In this document: piece by piece, positions 28,339 through 38,355 of the stretch
Layout: every line of letters starts with the position of its first letter
Numbering within the stretch: the first letter of the stretch is position 1
NCBI RefSeq assembly: GCF_022179525.1
Contig: NZ_BPQX01000033.1
Span: 1 to 64,000 of the forward strand
From: Methylobacterium persicinum
GTDB lineage: Bacteria > Pseudomonadota > Alphaproteobacteria > Rhizobiales > Beijerinckiaceae
Reading direction: 5' to 3'
Length of the DNA: 64,000 bases
Position numbers and translations under genes: made by a program
The notes under the pieces: generated by a model
The model's input: only the letters and a program-made list of their open reading frames with translations
Databases searched by the model: none
Told to the model about the DNA's origin: nothing

Positions 28339-29331
28339 CTAGAACCAGCCGCGGATCCGGAAATACACGATCGGAATGATTGCGCTCAGGAAGATCAACG
28401 TCAGGGCGTAGGGATAGCCGTAGGCCCAGTCCAGTTCCGGCATGTGCTTGAAGTTCATGCCGTACATCGATGCGATCAACGTCGGTGGAACTCCGACCAC
28501 CGACACGACGGTGAGAACTCGAAAAACGTTGTTCTGCTCGATGTTGATGAGGCCGAGGGCCGCGTCGAGGAGGAACTGCACGTTCTCGGCAAGGCGGGTC
28601 TCGAACTCATCGAGGGATTCGATATCCCGGCGGATCGTCTCGAAACGCCCGTCGTCGGTCAATTCCAATCCTTCGCAGGCGCTGGACACGAAGGGCATGA
28701 TCCGCTCCAAACCGAGCAGGCTGGCGCGGATCTTCCCAAGGACTTTCCCCCTCCGGCTGATCGCCCGCAGGATCCGGCGCAGGGCCAAGTCCCGGCGGCG
28801 GGGCGGCGGCTCTTCCAGGCGCTTGGCCGATGGTCCCCGGACGTCAAAATCGAAGATGCGGCTCGATAACGAATCCAGATCGACCGCCATCTCTTCCAAA
28901 GAGTCCGCGAGGCTGTCGACCAGTTCCTCGAGCAGGATGGTGAAGATCACGGCCGGATCGCCGCCTTCGTCCTCGGTGAGCCGCTTCGCGGCGGACCCGA
29001 AGGCACGCAGGTCGTGGAACCGGACGGTGACGAGGTGATCCTTCGTCAGCAGGAACCCCAAGGGCTTCAGCTGGGAATCGGCCTGTTCGAAGGTGATCAT
29101 TGGCGTCGAGAGTGACAGCCCACCCTTCAGCCGACGGAGGCGGCTGGACGTTTCGACTTCCGAGAGGGCGGCCCGGGTCGGGATCCGCAGACCCGTCTCG
29201 GCTTCCACCTGGGCGACCTCTTCGGGCGACGGGTCGTACAAGTCGATCCACACGGTGCCACCGGGCACGCCATCTCCTCCGCCGGACGAGCCTGACCCAG
29301 CCCCGTGCCCGGCCCCATGAAAGTTCAGCAT
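28339..29331 (-). CDS. corA: CorA-family divalent-metal channel
   Basis: A 330-residue inner-membrane protein of the CorA (Mg2+/Co2+/Ni2+) family. A long cytoplasmic N-terminal domain with helices (LADSLEEMAVDLDSLSSRIFD) is followed by two C-terminal membrane helices. The selectivity signature YGMNFKHMPELDWAYGY sits between them at about residue 290. The C-terminus is a short RIRGWF tail. ATG 29331 is chosen; the next 20 residues are Gly/Ser-rich. It is divergent from groES, 204 bp apart, so the CIRCE region could touch its promoter. Confidence 0.93.
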   Translation of the reverse strand: MLNFHGAGHGAGSGSSGGGDGVPGGTVWIDLYDPSPEEVAQVEAETGLRIPTRAALSEVETSSRLRRLKGGLSLSTPMITFEQADSQLKPLGFLLTKDHLVTVRFHDLRAFGSAAKRLTEDEGGDPAVIFTILLEELVDSLADSLEEMAVDLDSLSSRIFDFDVRGPSAKRLEEPPPRRRDLALRRILRAISRRGKVLGKIRASLLGLERIMPFVSSACEGLELTDDGRFETIRRDIESLDEFETRLAENVQFLLDAALGLINIEQNNVFRVLTVVSVVGVPPTLIASMYGMNFKHMPELDWAYGYPYALTLIFLSAIIPIVYFRIRGWF

Positions 29332-29388
29332 GTCCGGCAGCAATCCTGATGAAGGCGGCACGGCGCGGCCCGGCGGGGTGCGACCATC

Positions 29389-29417
29389 TTGACTCGGAAC
29401 CGAGCGATGACTATCTC
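29389..29417 (+). promoter_or_regulatory. groESL promoter
   Basis: TTGACT (29389-29394) and TATCTC (29412-29417) are separated by 17 bp, a good housekeeping-sigma promoter. The predicted transcript start falls at the left edge of the CIRCE element, so HrcA bound there would block initiation. Confidence 0.65.
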
Positions 29418-29426
29418 GCCAACGCG

Positions 29427-29453
29427 TTAGCACTCGTCATCTGAGAGTGCTAA
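29427..29453 (+). promoter_or_regulatory. CIRCE operator (HrcA binding site)
   Basis: TTAGCACTC (29427-29435), a 9-base spacer, and GAGTGCTAA (29445-29453) form a perfect CIRCE inverted repeat. By established knowledge, HrcA repressor binds it and is released or inactivated when GroEL is titrated by unfolded protein. It sits 82 bp upstream of groES. hrcA itself is not in the window. Confidence 0.97.
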
Positions 29454-29535
29454 CAAGGGTGCTAATCGTGGGGTCGATGCGACCCGTCCGGGCCGCATCA
29501 ACGCCATCTCCAGACCTGAAGCAAGAGGGCAGCTC

Positions 29536-29826
29536 ATGAAGTTCCGTCCGCTGCACGACCGAGTGGTCGTCCGCCGCATCGAGAGCGAAGAGAGGACGAA
29601 GGGCGGGATCATCATCCCGGATTCCGCCAAGGAGAAGCCGCAAGAGGGCGAGATCATCGCCGTCGGGCCGGGCGCCCGCGACGAAAACGGCCGGGTGAAT
29701 CCCCTCGACGTCAAGGCCGGCGACCGCGTGCTGTTCGGCAAGTGGTCCGGCACCGAGGTGAAGATCGACGGCGAAGACCTCCTCATCATGAAGGAGTCGG
29801 ACATCATGGGCGTGGTCAACCTCTGA
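29536..29826 (+). CDS. groES: Co-chaperonin GroES
   Basis: A 96-residue protein forming the heptameric lid of the GroEL chamber. [19 protein letters not shown] and the mobile loop [17 protein letters not shown] are diagnostic, with [20 protein letters not shown] near the C-terminus. It is the first gene of the CIRCE-controlled operon; groEL follows after 86 bp. Confidence 0.98.
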   Translation: MKFRPLHDRVVVRRIESEERTKGGIIIPDSAKEKPQEGEIIAVGPGARDENGRVNPLDVKAGDRVLFGKWSGTEVKIDGEDLLIMKESDIMGVVNL

Positions 29827-29909
29827 CCTCCCTTCCGACCCTGACAGGCTTGAAGCCCCTTCTGAGGCCGCACCGGCCTCGGGGCGTATCCTCGAACCGA
29901 AAGAGCTAG

Positions 29910-31556
<1,647 letters not shown>

Positions 31557-31583
31557 GTCCACGCCACCTGCTGAACCGGGAAG

Positions 31584-31615
31584 GGGGTCGCCGAAAGGCG
31601 GCCCCTTTTCTTTTG
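31584..31615 (+). terminator. Intrinsic terminator of groESL
   Basis: GGGGTCGCC (31584-31592) pairs with GGCGGCCCC (31597-31605) across a GAAA tetraloop, with one wobble, and is followed by TTTTCTTTT. Confidence 0.9.
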
Positions 31616-31635
31616 CGTGAGGTCCACTCCACCAT

Positions 31636-31727
31636 CGTCATTGCGAACGCAGTGAAGCAACCCAGGGACGCGCAACTTTCTGAGATGTCCCGCTGCCCTG
31701 GGTCGCTTCGCGATGCTTGCGATGACG
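31636..31727. repeat. Palindromic intergenic repeat, family B, copy 1
   Basis: CGTCATTGCGAACGCAGTGA and following bases (31636-31667) are mirrored by an imperfect reverse complement ending near 31727 (CTTGCGATGACG). The central block TCTGAGATGTCCCGCTGCC (31679-31697) recurs exactly, inverted, in the copy at 52089-52175. Confidence 0.75.
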
Positions 31728-31748
31728 CAGCGGGGCGTCCGACTTATT

Positions 31749-31838
31749 GTCATCGTCGCGTACGCTGTGAAGAAATCCCGGGACGCGTCACTGCTTCGAT
31801 CGTCCGGGCGCACTCGGTCGCTTCGCGTTGCTGGCGAT
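31749..31838. repeat. Palindromic intergenic repeat, family B, copy 2 (degenerate)
   Basis: A second, diverged copy follows at once: TGTCATCGTCGCGTACGCTG, AAATCCCGGGACGCGTCA in the middle, and CGGTCGCTTCGCGTTGCTGG at the right. It fills the gap up to the CNNM/CorC gene, so the about 300 bp after groEL hold a terminator and two repeats, and no gene. Confidence 0.5.
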
Positions 31839-31854
31839 ATCGGAGTGGGTCGGC

Positions 31855-33195
31855 TCAGGCCGTGTCCCGCTGCTCGCTCGGCACCGGTAGCGGCACCGAT
31901 GTCGCCGACAGCGGCGTGATCTTCAGCGTCGTGATCCGGTTCTTGGCCTTGCGCAGGACCTGGAACCGGAAGCCGTGGAAGTTGAAGGCGGTGCCCTGGT
32001 CGGGGATGGTCCTCGCCTCGTGGATCACGAGGCCTGCGATGGTCGTGGCCTCGTCGTCAGGCAGATTCCAGTCCATGGCGCGGTTGAGGTCGCGGATTGG
32101 CACGCCGCCATCGACATTGACCGACCCATCGCCCTGCAGGCGCACGCCGGACACCGTCACGTCGTGCTCGTCGGCGATGTCGCCGACGATTTCCTCCAGA
32201 ATATCCTCAAGGGTCACGAGGCCCATCACCTCGCCGTACTCGTCGACGACGAGGGCGAAGTGGGTCTTCTTGGACAGGAACGCCTTGAGCTGAGCCCGCA
32301 GGCTCGTGGTACCGGGGACGAACCACGTCTCCAGGGCCAACTCCTCGACCTTCAGGCCGGACGCGTCGCCGCCCGCGGCATCGAGGGCGCGGAGCAGATC
32401 CTTGGCATGAAGCACGCCGACGATGTTCTCGGGCGTCCCCCGCCAGAGTGGCATGCGTGTGTAGGGCGAGGCCAGGACAGCCCGGACGATGTCCTGCGAG
32501 GTCATGTCGGCGTCGATCGCCCGCATCTTCGTGCGGTGGACCATCACGTCCGAGACGCTGAGATTCGACAGGTCGAGGAGCCCGCCGAGCATGTCGCGCT
32601 CCGCCCGTTCCACGCCGCCCTCGCGGTGGAGGAGCGCCACCTGTCCGCGGATTTCTTCGGCGGCGGTCAAGATCGACTGATGCTCGCCGATGGTGACGCC
32701 GAACGGCTTGAGCATCAGCCGCACGACCTGCTCGATGGCCAGGGCAGGCGGGCCCATCATGGCCACGGCGAAGGCGACCGGCCGGGCGATGAGCAGGGCG
32801 ATCTTGTCCGGGTTGGAGATCGCAAGGGTCTTCGGCAGCACTTCGGCGAAGACGATCACGAGGACCGACATGCCGATGGTGGCGTAGATGACGCCGCTCT
32901 TGCCGAAGATGGCCGTCAGGACGCTCGTGGTGAAAGCTGACGCGCCGATGGCCACGATATTGTAGCCGATCAGCATCGCGCCGATGAACCGCTCACGGAT
33001 CGCCAGGATGCGGTTGACGATGCTGGCCCTGGGGTCGCCACCCTGCTCCAGGGCGTGCATCCGCGCCCGGGAGGCCGCGGTGAAGGCGGTCTCTGCACCT
33101 GCGAAAAACGCGGAGAGCACGAGCGAGATCAACACGATGCTCGCGGCGAACAGGAGGTCGGATTCGGTGTCCATCGTGCCGGTCTGACGCGCCAT
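31855..33195 (-). CDS. CNNM/CBS/CorC-HlyC-domain membrane protein
   Basis: A 446-residue protein. The N-terminal CNNM (DUF21) membrane region at about 10-190 begins SIVLISLVLSAFFAGAETAFTAASRARM. Two CBS domains span about 215-350 (SVSDVMVHRTKMRAIDADM, then FALVVDEYGEVMGLVTLEDI), followed by a C-terminal CorC_HlyC domain (MDWNLPDDEATTIAGLVIHE). Family members have been linked to Mg2+ or Co2+ export and metal homeostasis. ATG 33195 has GGAG about 10 bases upstream; an in-frame ATG at 33174 is the alternative. Confidence 0.9.
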   Translation of the reverse strand: MARQTGTMDTESDLLFAASIVLISLVLSAFFAGAETAFTAASRARMHALEQGGDPRASIVNRILAIRERFIGAMLIGYNIVAIGASAFTTSVLTAIFGKSGVIYATIGMSVLVIVFAEVLPKTLAISNPDKIALLIARPVAFAVAMMGPPALAIEQVVRLMLKPFGVTIGEHQSILTAAEEIRGQVALLHREGGVERAERDMLGGLLDLSNLSVSDVMVHRTKMRAIDADMTSQDIVRAVLASPYTRMPLWRGTPENIVGVLHAKDLLRALDAAGGDASGLKVEELALETWFVPGTTSLRAQLKAFLSKKTHFALVVDEYGEVMGLVTLEDILEEIVGDIADEHDVTVSGVRLQGDGSVNVDGGVPIRDLNRAMDWNLPDDEATTIAGLVIHEARTIPDQGTAFNFHGFRFQVLRKAKNRITTLKITPLSATSVPLPVPSEQRDTA

Positions 33196-33289
33196 CACGG
33201 GGCGCTCCGTCTGCCATATAACGCCCCAGCGGGCGGGACGCATGGCGCCTGAACGCGAACCGGAAATTTATCAGGGAAACCGCGCGCCC

Positions 33290-34816
33290 TCAGGGCGATC
33301 CGGTCCTCCGCGTGGTCCATGTCGCCCAATTGACAGGCCGCCCGTAGACGCGGGATCCCTCATAGCCCCCGGCACCGGGGGCGAGGCGGTCGACCCAGGT
33401 CAGAAGGCCTGATTTGCCGGCATAGACGGTCGGCACGTCGAGGTTGCCGTAGGCGTTCGTCATCCAGAAATGAGCGCTGCGGTCGAACCGTCCGGCGCCA
33501 TTGCCGCCGGAGCGGAGGCCCAGATAGGCCGGTGATCGGCCGGCCTCGACCGGGTCGGCATAGAGCGTCAGGGCCGCGATGTCCGCGGGATCGAGGCCGG
33601 TCGTGTATTGCAGACAGATATCCGCCACGGGACCGCCCGGTGCGTTGGCGGGGCGGCTGCAGGTGTAGGAAACGGCCCAGCGCGTGGCGTCCTTACCGCG
33701 GGCGACGCGCACGAGGCTGTTGGCCGGAAGAGCTCCGCCCAGTCGGCGTGGCATAGACCAGACCTTGTCCGCGGCGAGGTCGGTCGCGGTACGCAAGAAC
33801 AGGCCCATGCGCCGCTTTTCCGGCGGCAGCCCGCAATCCTCGGGCAGCACGTCGGTGTAGAAGTAGTGATAGGTCTTCTCGACGATGCTGATGGAGCCCG
33901 AAAGCCCACGCGTCTCGAACGGCGAGGCCGGGCAGGCCGAGGCGATGGGTTTTCCCGCCTCGTCGAGGATTGCCGCCGGCACGGGGGCCGTGCGCTTCCG
34001 CCCGTCCTCGGAATAAGGCACCCAGGCGAGGCCGCCGTCTTCGTTGCGGGTGCGGATCTCATAGTGCACGAAATCCAGGGTCCGGGCCTCGATCTGGATG
34101 CGGCGGAGCAAAGTCTGCTGGGGTGCATCGGCCGCCTCGCGTCGGCTTCGACCCCGGTGACGGGGGCGTGCATCCTCCGAAGGCTCCGCCCCGGTGCCGT
34201 CGGCTTCCTGCCCGAGCATGAAGACGTACGAATATTCCTCCCCGGCCCAGTCTCGGCCGGATATGGCGATGGGGTCGCGGGGGCCGATCCCTTCCTGGGG
34301 CGTTTCCGTCCGCTCCTGCCTACGCCGACGCCTGTCCCGGCGTTCCGGGAGGGCGACCCCGAAGCGGGCCTGGGCCGGGGGCAGGATGGTCGCCAACTGC
34401 TCCGGGCTGATGCCCGTATGGAGGGCGCCCCCGTCGCGATCGTCGAAGGCTTGGCGTTCGGGACAATCCTCGCCCCGGCGCTTGCCCGGCAGGGGGCTTT
34501 CGCCCTGGAAGATGGCCTGGATCGGGCCCGGCGGCGTGGTCTTGGCCATTCGGAAGAGCTGGACGCCCCGGGCGAAGCGGCAGGCCGGCGGTGCAGCCAG
34601 GACACCTTCCGCTTCGCTGCCGTCGCGGCAGATCTCAAGGGCGCCGCCTGCGGTCAGGAAACATGTCGGGGCGCTGCCGTCGTAGCTCGGGCGCGCCTGC
34701 GCCGGTATCGTCAGTGACCACAGAAGGCCGGTGCCTGTGAGGAACACCGTCCACGCAGCCTTCGCGGGCGGGCGGCGGGAGGGGAAGGCGGGTCGGGCGG
34801 CTACGGTAGTGGTCAT
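33290..34816 (-). CDS. Secreted protein of unknown function, cysteine-containing
   Basis: A 508-residue protein from ATG 34816. The signal peptide is near residues 20-43 (TVFLTGTGLLWSLTIPAQA). Eight or so cysteines are spread through the mature part (PTCF, LEICRDG, PACRF, EDCPE, SACPA, EDCGL, YTCSR, DICLQ), suggesting disulfides in the periplasm. A basic stretch (RRDRRRRRQER) interrupts the first half. The second half is aromatic-rich (YEIRTRNEDGGLAWVPYSEDG). I recognise no family. The frame is open further upstream but that part is not conserved-looking. Confidence 0.65.
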   Translation of the reverse strand: MTTTVAARPAFPSRRPPAKAAWTVFLTGTGLLWSLTIPAQARPSYDGSAPTCFLTAGGALEICRDGSEAEGVLAAPPACRFARGVQLFRMAKTTPPGPIQAIFQGESPLPGKRRGEDCPERQAFDDRDGGALHTGISPEQLATILPPAQARFGVALPERRDRRRRRQERTETPQEGIGPRDPIAISGRDWAGEEYSYVFMLGQEADGTGAEPSEDARPRHRGRSRREAADAPQQTLLRRIQIEARTLDFVHYEIRTRNEDGGLAWVPYSEDGRKRTAPVPAAILDEAGKPIASACPASPFETRGLSGSISIVEKTYHYFYTDVLPEDCGLPPEKRRMGLFLRTATDLAADKVWSMPRRLGGALPANSLVRVARGKDATRWAVSYTCSRPANAPGGPVADICLQYTTGLDPADIAALTLYADPVEAGRSPAYLGLRSGGNGAGRFDRSAHFWMTNAYGNLDVPTVYAGKSGLLTWVDRLAPGAGGYEGSRVYGRPVNWATWTTRRTGSP

Positions 34817-34988
34817 CGGCGATCTGCAAGCCGCAAGGGCGCCGCTTCGTTCCGCCCCTTCAGCGGGACCCCGCAGTCTGACGTCCGGCGCTTTGTCAAA
34901 GACGGGGCGAACCCCTTGGCGCCTCGCCCGTTGTCGCGGCTTGAGGGGCCAGAAGCCCCGTGAGTCATGCGTCCTGATGGAGACGAGA

Positions 34989-35387
34989 ATGGACATCGCC
35001 CCCGACACCGTCGCTGACATCGTCATCCGTCTCCGGGCGATCGATGTGAAAGAGGGGCCGACCGATCCCGATTCCGGCTCGAACCCGATCGATGACGGGT
35101 CCACGGACGTCCTCACCTCCGGCACAGACGACGCGACGGAGTCGGAGGTGCGCAGCATGATCGCCGGCCTGGACGACGACTCCCGCGCCGAACTCCTCGC
35201 CCTCCTCTATGTCGGCCGCGGCGACATGGAACCCGAGGAATGGGATGCGGCCGTGGACTTCGCCCGCGAGCGCGAGGCGGCCGGCGAGGGTGCGGTGAAG
35301 GAACTGCTCCGGACGCCCGATGCCGGTGATCTGCTCGAAGAGGGCCTCGATGCCCTCGGCCTCACCCCGGACCTGCCGCAAGCCTGA
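34989..35387 (+). CDS. DUF3775 family protein
   Basis: A 132-residue acidic protein. It begins MDIAPDTVADIVIRLRAIDVKE and ends with a helical region (LDDDSRAELLALLYVGRGDMEPEEWD). These features match the DUF3775 pattern. ATG 34989 is preceded by GGAG at good spacing; the in-frame ATG at 34977 is less likely. It is only 10 bp from the App1-like gene and probably in its operon. The function is unknown. Confidence 0.8.
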   Translation: MDIAPDTVADIVIRLRAIDVKEGPTDPDSGSNPIDDGSTDVLTSGTDDATESEVRSMIAGLDDDSRAELLALLYVGRGDMEPEEWDAAVDFAREREAAGEGAVKELLRTPDAGDLLEEGLDALGLTPDLPQA

Positions 35388-35397
35388 CGGCGGGGCC

Positions 35398-36687
35398 ATG
35401 CCCATTCGTGCCGTCACGGCTGCACGCAAGGCGCTCAGGGTCGTCGCACGCCCTGTCCGCCGCGCTCAGGGGCGCGGCGGCCGGGGCCCCGGCGGCTTGG
35501 TCGTCGAACCCTATCGCGGCTACGGTTCGCCGGACGAGATCTTCCTCATCGGCCGCGTCTTCCGGCAATCCGCTGGCATCCCGGGGGAGGATCCGGAATC
35601 CCTGCGCGCCCAGTGGCGGGATGTGCGCCGCCGTATCGCCCGGCGGAAGGTGGCGGGCGCGGCGATTCTCGCCCGGTTCGGGGGCGCTGAGACACGCGTC
35701 CTGACCGATCGCGACGGTTATTTCCGGGTCCACCTGCATCCGCAGTCCCTGCCGGAGGGCGATGGCCCCTGGCACGTGGTCGATCTCCTCCTCGAAGCCG
35801 ACCCGGTGATTCCGGCCCAGGGATCTGTCTATATCCCGCCCCGCGAGAGTGGCTTCGTCGTCGTCAGCGATATCGACGACACGGTCATGCGCACAGGCGT
35901 GGCCAACAAGTTGAAGATGCTGTGGCGTCTGTTCGTGGAGGACGCCGCAAGCCGTGTGGCCTTCCCGGGGGCCGCCGCCCTCTACCGCGCCCTCCATGTC
36001 GGCGCGAGCGGACACGCGGGCAATCCGATGCTCTACGTCTCCAGGGCCCCTTGGGGGCTCTACGAGATGCTGACGGAGTTCTTCCGCCGCCACGGGATCC
36101 CCGCCGGGCCGGTCTTGTTCCTGCGGGAATGGGGCCTGTCCTGGACCCACCCCCTCCCAAGGCGGGCCAAGGACCACAAGCGGGCGCTCATCGACCACAT
36201 GCTGGCGCTTTATCCCGCCCTCCCCTTCGTCCTGATCGGCGACAGCGGCCAGCACGACCCGGAGGTCTACGCACAACTGGTGGCGGAGAATCCCGGCCGG
36301 GTGAAGGCCGTGTACATCAGGAATGTCTCGCGGAACGCGGCTCGGTCGGAGGAGATTGTGAAGCTCGCCGAGGCCGTCGCAGCGACGGGCTCGAGCCTCG
36401 TCCTGGCGGCCGACAGCGTCGCGATCGCGCGGCATGCCGCCGGGCTCGGCCTGATCCGCGACGAGGCCGTCGCGGCCGTTGCCGATGAGCATGCGGGCAG
36501 CGATGCCCCTGCGCCCTTCGCCGACACGGTCCACCTCTCGCCGCCGCCAGGGCCGATCGGGGAAGCGGCCGAGACGGTGCTCGCCCCCGACGTGATCGCC
36601 GCCATCTCCGCGGAGGGCCCTGTTCCTCCAACGGTGGTGGTAACACCCCGGGTCGAAGCCGATCAGGCCTCGGTCACGCGAGTGTGA
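35398..36687 (+). CDS. App1-like phosphatase (DUF2183 domain)
   Basis: A 429-residue protein. The central domain holds VVVSDIDDTVMRTGVANKL near residue 160, the DxDxT nucleophile motif of haloacid-dehalogenase-type phosphatases. FLREWGLSWTHPLPRRAKDHKR, FVLIGDSGQHDPEVYAQL and VYIRNVSR match the APP1 catalytic domain, known in yeast as a phosphatidate phosphatase. The bacterial substrate is not established. ATG 35398 is chosen because it follows the DUF3775 stop by 10 bp. The C-terminal 100 residues are Ala/Pro-rich and variable. Confidence 0.87.
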   Translation: MPIRAVTAARKALRVVARPVRRAQGRGGRGPGGLVVEPYRGYGSPDEIFLIGRVFRQSAGIPGEDPESLRAQWRDVRRRIARRKVAGAAILARFGGAETRVLTDRDGYFRVHLHPQSLPEGDGPWHVVDLLLEADPVIPAQGSVYIPPRESGFVVVSDIDDTVMRTGVANKLKMLWRLFVEDAASRVAFPGAAALYRALHVGASGHAGNPMLYVSRAPWGLYEMLTEFFRRHGIPAGPVLFLREWGLSWTHPLPRRAKDHKRALIDHMLALYPALPFVLIGDSGQHDPEVYAQLVAENPGRVKAVYIRNVSRNAARSEEIVKLAEAVAATGSSLVLAADSVAIARHAAGLGLIRDEAVAAVADEHAGSDAPAPFADTVHLSPPPGPIGEAAETVLAPDVIAAISAEGPVPPTVVVTPRVEADQASVTRV

Positions 36688-36763
36688 CGGCACCGATCCG
36701 GTGCATCAGACGTCATGCCGCCCAAGCCAGACCATCGAACCACCCTGTAGCGAGCGTCCATCG

Positions 36764-37873
36764 GTGAAGCAGACCCTCCACGCCCTCGCCCTCCTGAGTC
36801 TGACCGCCGCGCCCGCCTGGGCGCAGCCGGCGCCCGCCGCCGTCGATCCGGGAATGCCGTCATTGGAACGGGAGATGGAGGCCGCCAACGCCAAGCCCGG
36901 CCCACGGACTGTGCCGGGCCGGGAGATCCCCGTCCCCAGCACCGTGAGCGAGGCGTTCCGGTCGCAGGTGGCCGGCCCCTATCGCGCCCCGGCCTGGAAC
37001 GCCCATCCCAAGGATGCCGCCGCCTGGAAGGACCTCATCGACAGGCTCGCGAAGGCAACGGCGGCGCCTATCCCGGCCCTGCGGGAAAAACTCGGCGTCA
37101 CGAGCGAATCCGCCATCATCGGCGGAGTGAAGGTCTTCATCGTGCAGCCGAAGACCCTGCCGGAGCGGAACCGCAACCGCCTGCTCTTGCACATCCACGG
37201 AGGCGGTTACGTCTACAACCCCGGCGAGGCGGGCACCCTCGAAGCGGTGCTCATGGCCGGGCTCGGCGGGTACAAGGTCATCTCCGTCGATTACCGGATG
37301 CCGCCCGACGCCCCCTACCCCGCCGCCATGGACGATGCGGCGGCGGTCTGGAAGGCGATGCTCGCCATGCAGAAGCCCGAGAACATGGCGGTCTTCGGCA
37401 CCTCGACCGGTGGCGGCATGACCCTGGCGCTGATGCTGCGCGCCAAGGCCGAGGGCCTGCCCCTTCCGGCGGCGATGGGCCTCGGCACGCCCTGGGCCGA
37501 CATGACAGAGACCGGCGACACCTACCGGACGAACGAATGGCTGGACAACGTCCTCGTCAGCTATTCCGGCTACCTGACACCTGCGGCCAAGCTCTACGCC
37601 GCCGGGCGGGACTTGAAGGATACGCAACTGTCACCGATCTACGGTGACTTCACCGGCTTGCCCCCTGCCCTCCTCGTCTCCGGCACCCGCGACCTTTTCC
37701 TGTCCAACACGGTGCGTACGCACCGCAAGCTCAGGGACGCCGGAATCGAAGCCGATCTCCATGTCTTCGAGGGCATGAGCCACGCACAATACCTGTTCGC
37801 TACGGATTCGCCGGAGACGAAACAGGTATTCGGGGAGATGGCGCATTTCTTCGATGCGCATCTCGCGCATTGA
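36764..37873 (+). CDS. Exported alpha/beta hydrolase (HSL-type esterase)
   Basis: A 369-residue protein with a GTG start (36764). A signal peptide is at about residues 1-20 (TLHALALLSLTAAPAWAQ), so it acts in the periplasm or outside. The oxyanion motif is HIHGGGYVYNPG near 145 and the nucleophile FGTSTGGGMTLAL near 212. The acid is in VSGTRDLFLSN and the histidine in GMSHAQYLF, completing the triad. It resembles lipase/esterase families that act on short acyl esters. Compared with the hydrolase at 23862 it has the classical HGGG. No regulator is adjacent. Confidence 0.85.
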   Translation: MKQTLHALALLSLTAAPAWAQPAPAAVDPGMPSLEREMEAANAKPGPRTVPGREIPVPSTVSEAFRSQVAGPYRAPAWNAHPKDAAAWKDLIDRLAKATAAPIPALREKLGVTSESAIIGGVKVFIVQPKTLPERNRNRLLLHIHGGGYVYNPGEAGTLEAVLMAGLGGYKVISVDYRMPPDAPYPAAMDDAAAVWKAMLAMQKPENMAVFGTSTGGGMTLALMLRAKAEGLPLPAAMGLGTPWADMTETGDTYRTNEWLDNVLVSYSGYLTPAAKLYAAGRDLKDTQLSPIYGDFTGLPPALLVSGTRDLFLSNTVRTHRKLRDAGIEADLHVFEGMSHAQYLFATDSPETKQVFGEMAHFFDAHLAH

Positions 37874-38003
37874 TTGCGGAGGAAATGTGCCCTCCGTCGT
37901 CACATCGCTGCAATGCAGCAATACGAAGAACGCGCTTCCTTCGCCGCCCTTCGTTCCTAGGTTCGCACCCTCCCGAACCGGTCACCCTCCGCGGAGCTTC
38001 CGC

Positions 38004-38261
38004 ATGCAGACATATACCCTGGCCATCGCAGACGGCGTGCTGTTCGCCTGCCTTCCCGATGGGGGCGACGTCGCCGCCGCCATCACGGATGCGACCGCCA
38101 TGAGCTATGGGGCCGGCCTCAGCCTCGACATCGTCCGCGGCACGGTCCTCACCGACGCTACCGGGCCGGGGGACGAGATCGTGTGGTGTGAGAGTTCCGA
38201 CAGTGAGTTGCTCGATGAGCGCGGGCGGCGCTACCGCTATGCCGTGAGACGACACTCCTGA
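38004..38261 (+). CDS. Hypothetical protein, 85 residues
   Basis: It begins MQTYTLAIADGVLFACLPDGG at ATG 38004 and has a mostly beta-like sequence (IVRGTVLTDATGPGDEIVWCE). There is no signal peptide or membrane helix. The G+C-rich codon use fits a real gene. No family is recognised. The gap before it (37874-38003) contains no other gene and may hold its promoter. Confidence 0.55.
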   Translation: MQTYTLAIADGVLFACLPDGGDVAAAITDATAMSYGAGLSLDIVRGTVLTDATGPGDEIVWCESSDSELLDERGRRYRYAVRRHS

Positions 38262-38320
38262 GCCGCCGGATCCAACACGCGGCGGCGGACGGGGACAGGA
38301 GCGTTTTCCCGTCGGGTATG

Positions 38321-38335
38321 GTACAAAGCTAGAAC
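38321..38335. promoter_or_regulatory. Candidate LexA box upstream of priA
   Basis: GTACAAAGCTAGAAC (38321-38335) differs by one base from the alphaproteobacterial LexA half-site pair, which is GAAC or GTTC repeats separated by 7 bases (here GTTC-N7-GTAC on the minus strand). It lies 20 bp upstream of the priA ATG. Regulation by the SOS response is inference. Confidence 0.35.
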
Positions 38336-38355
38336 ATGCTGCCGTTGCCGACCCG

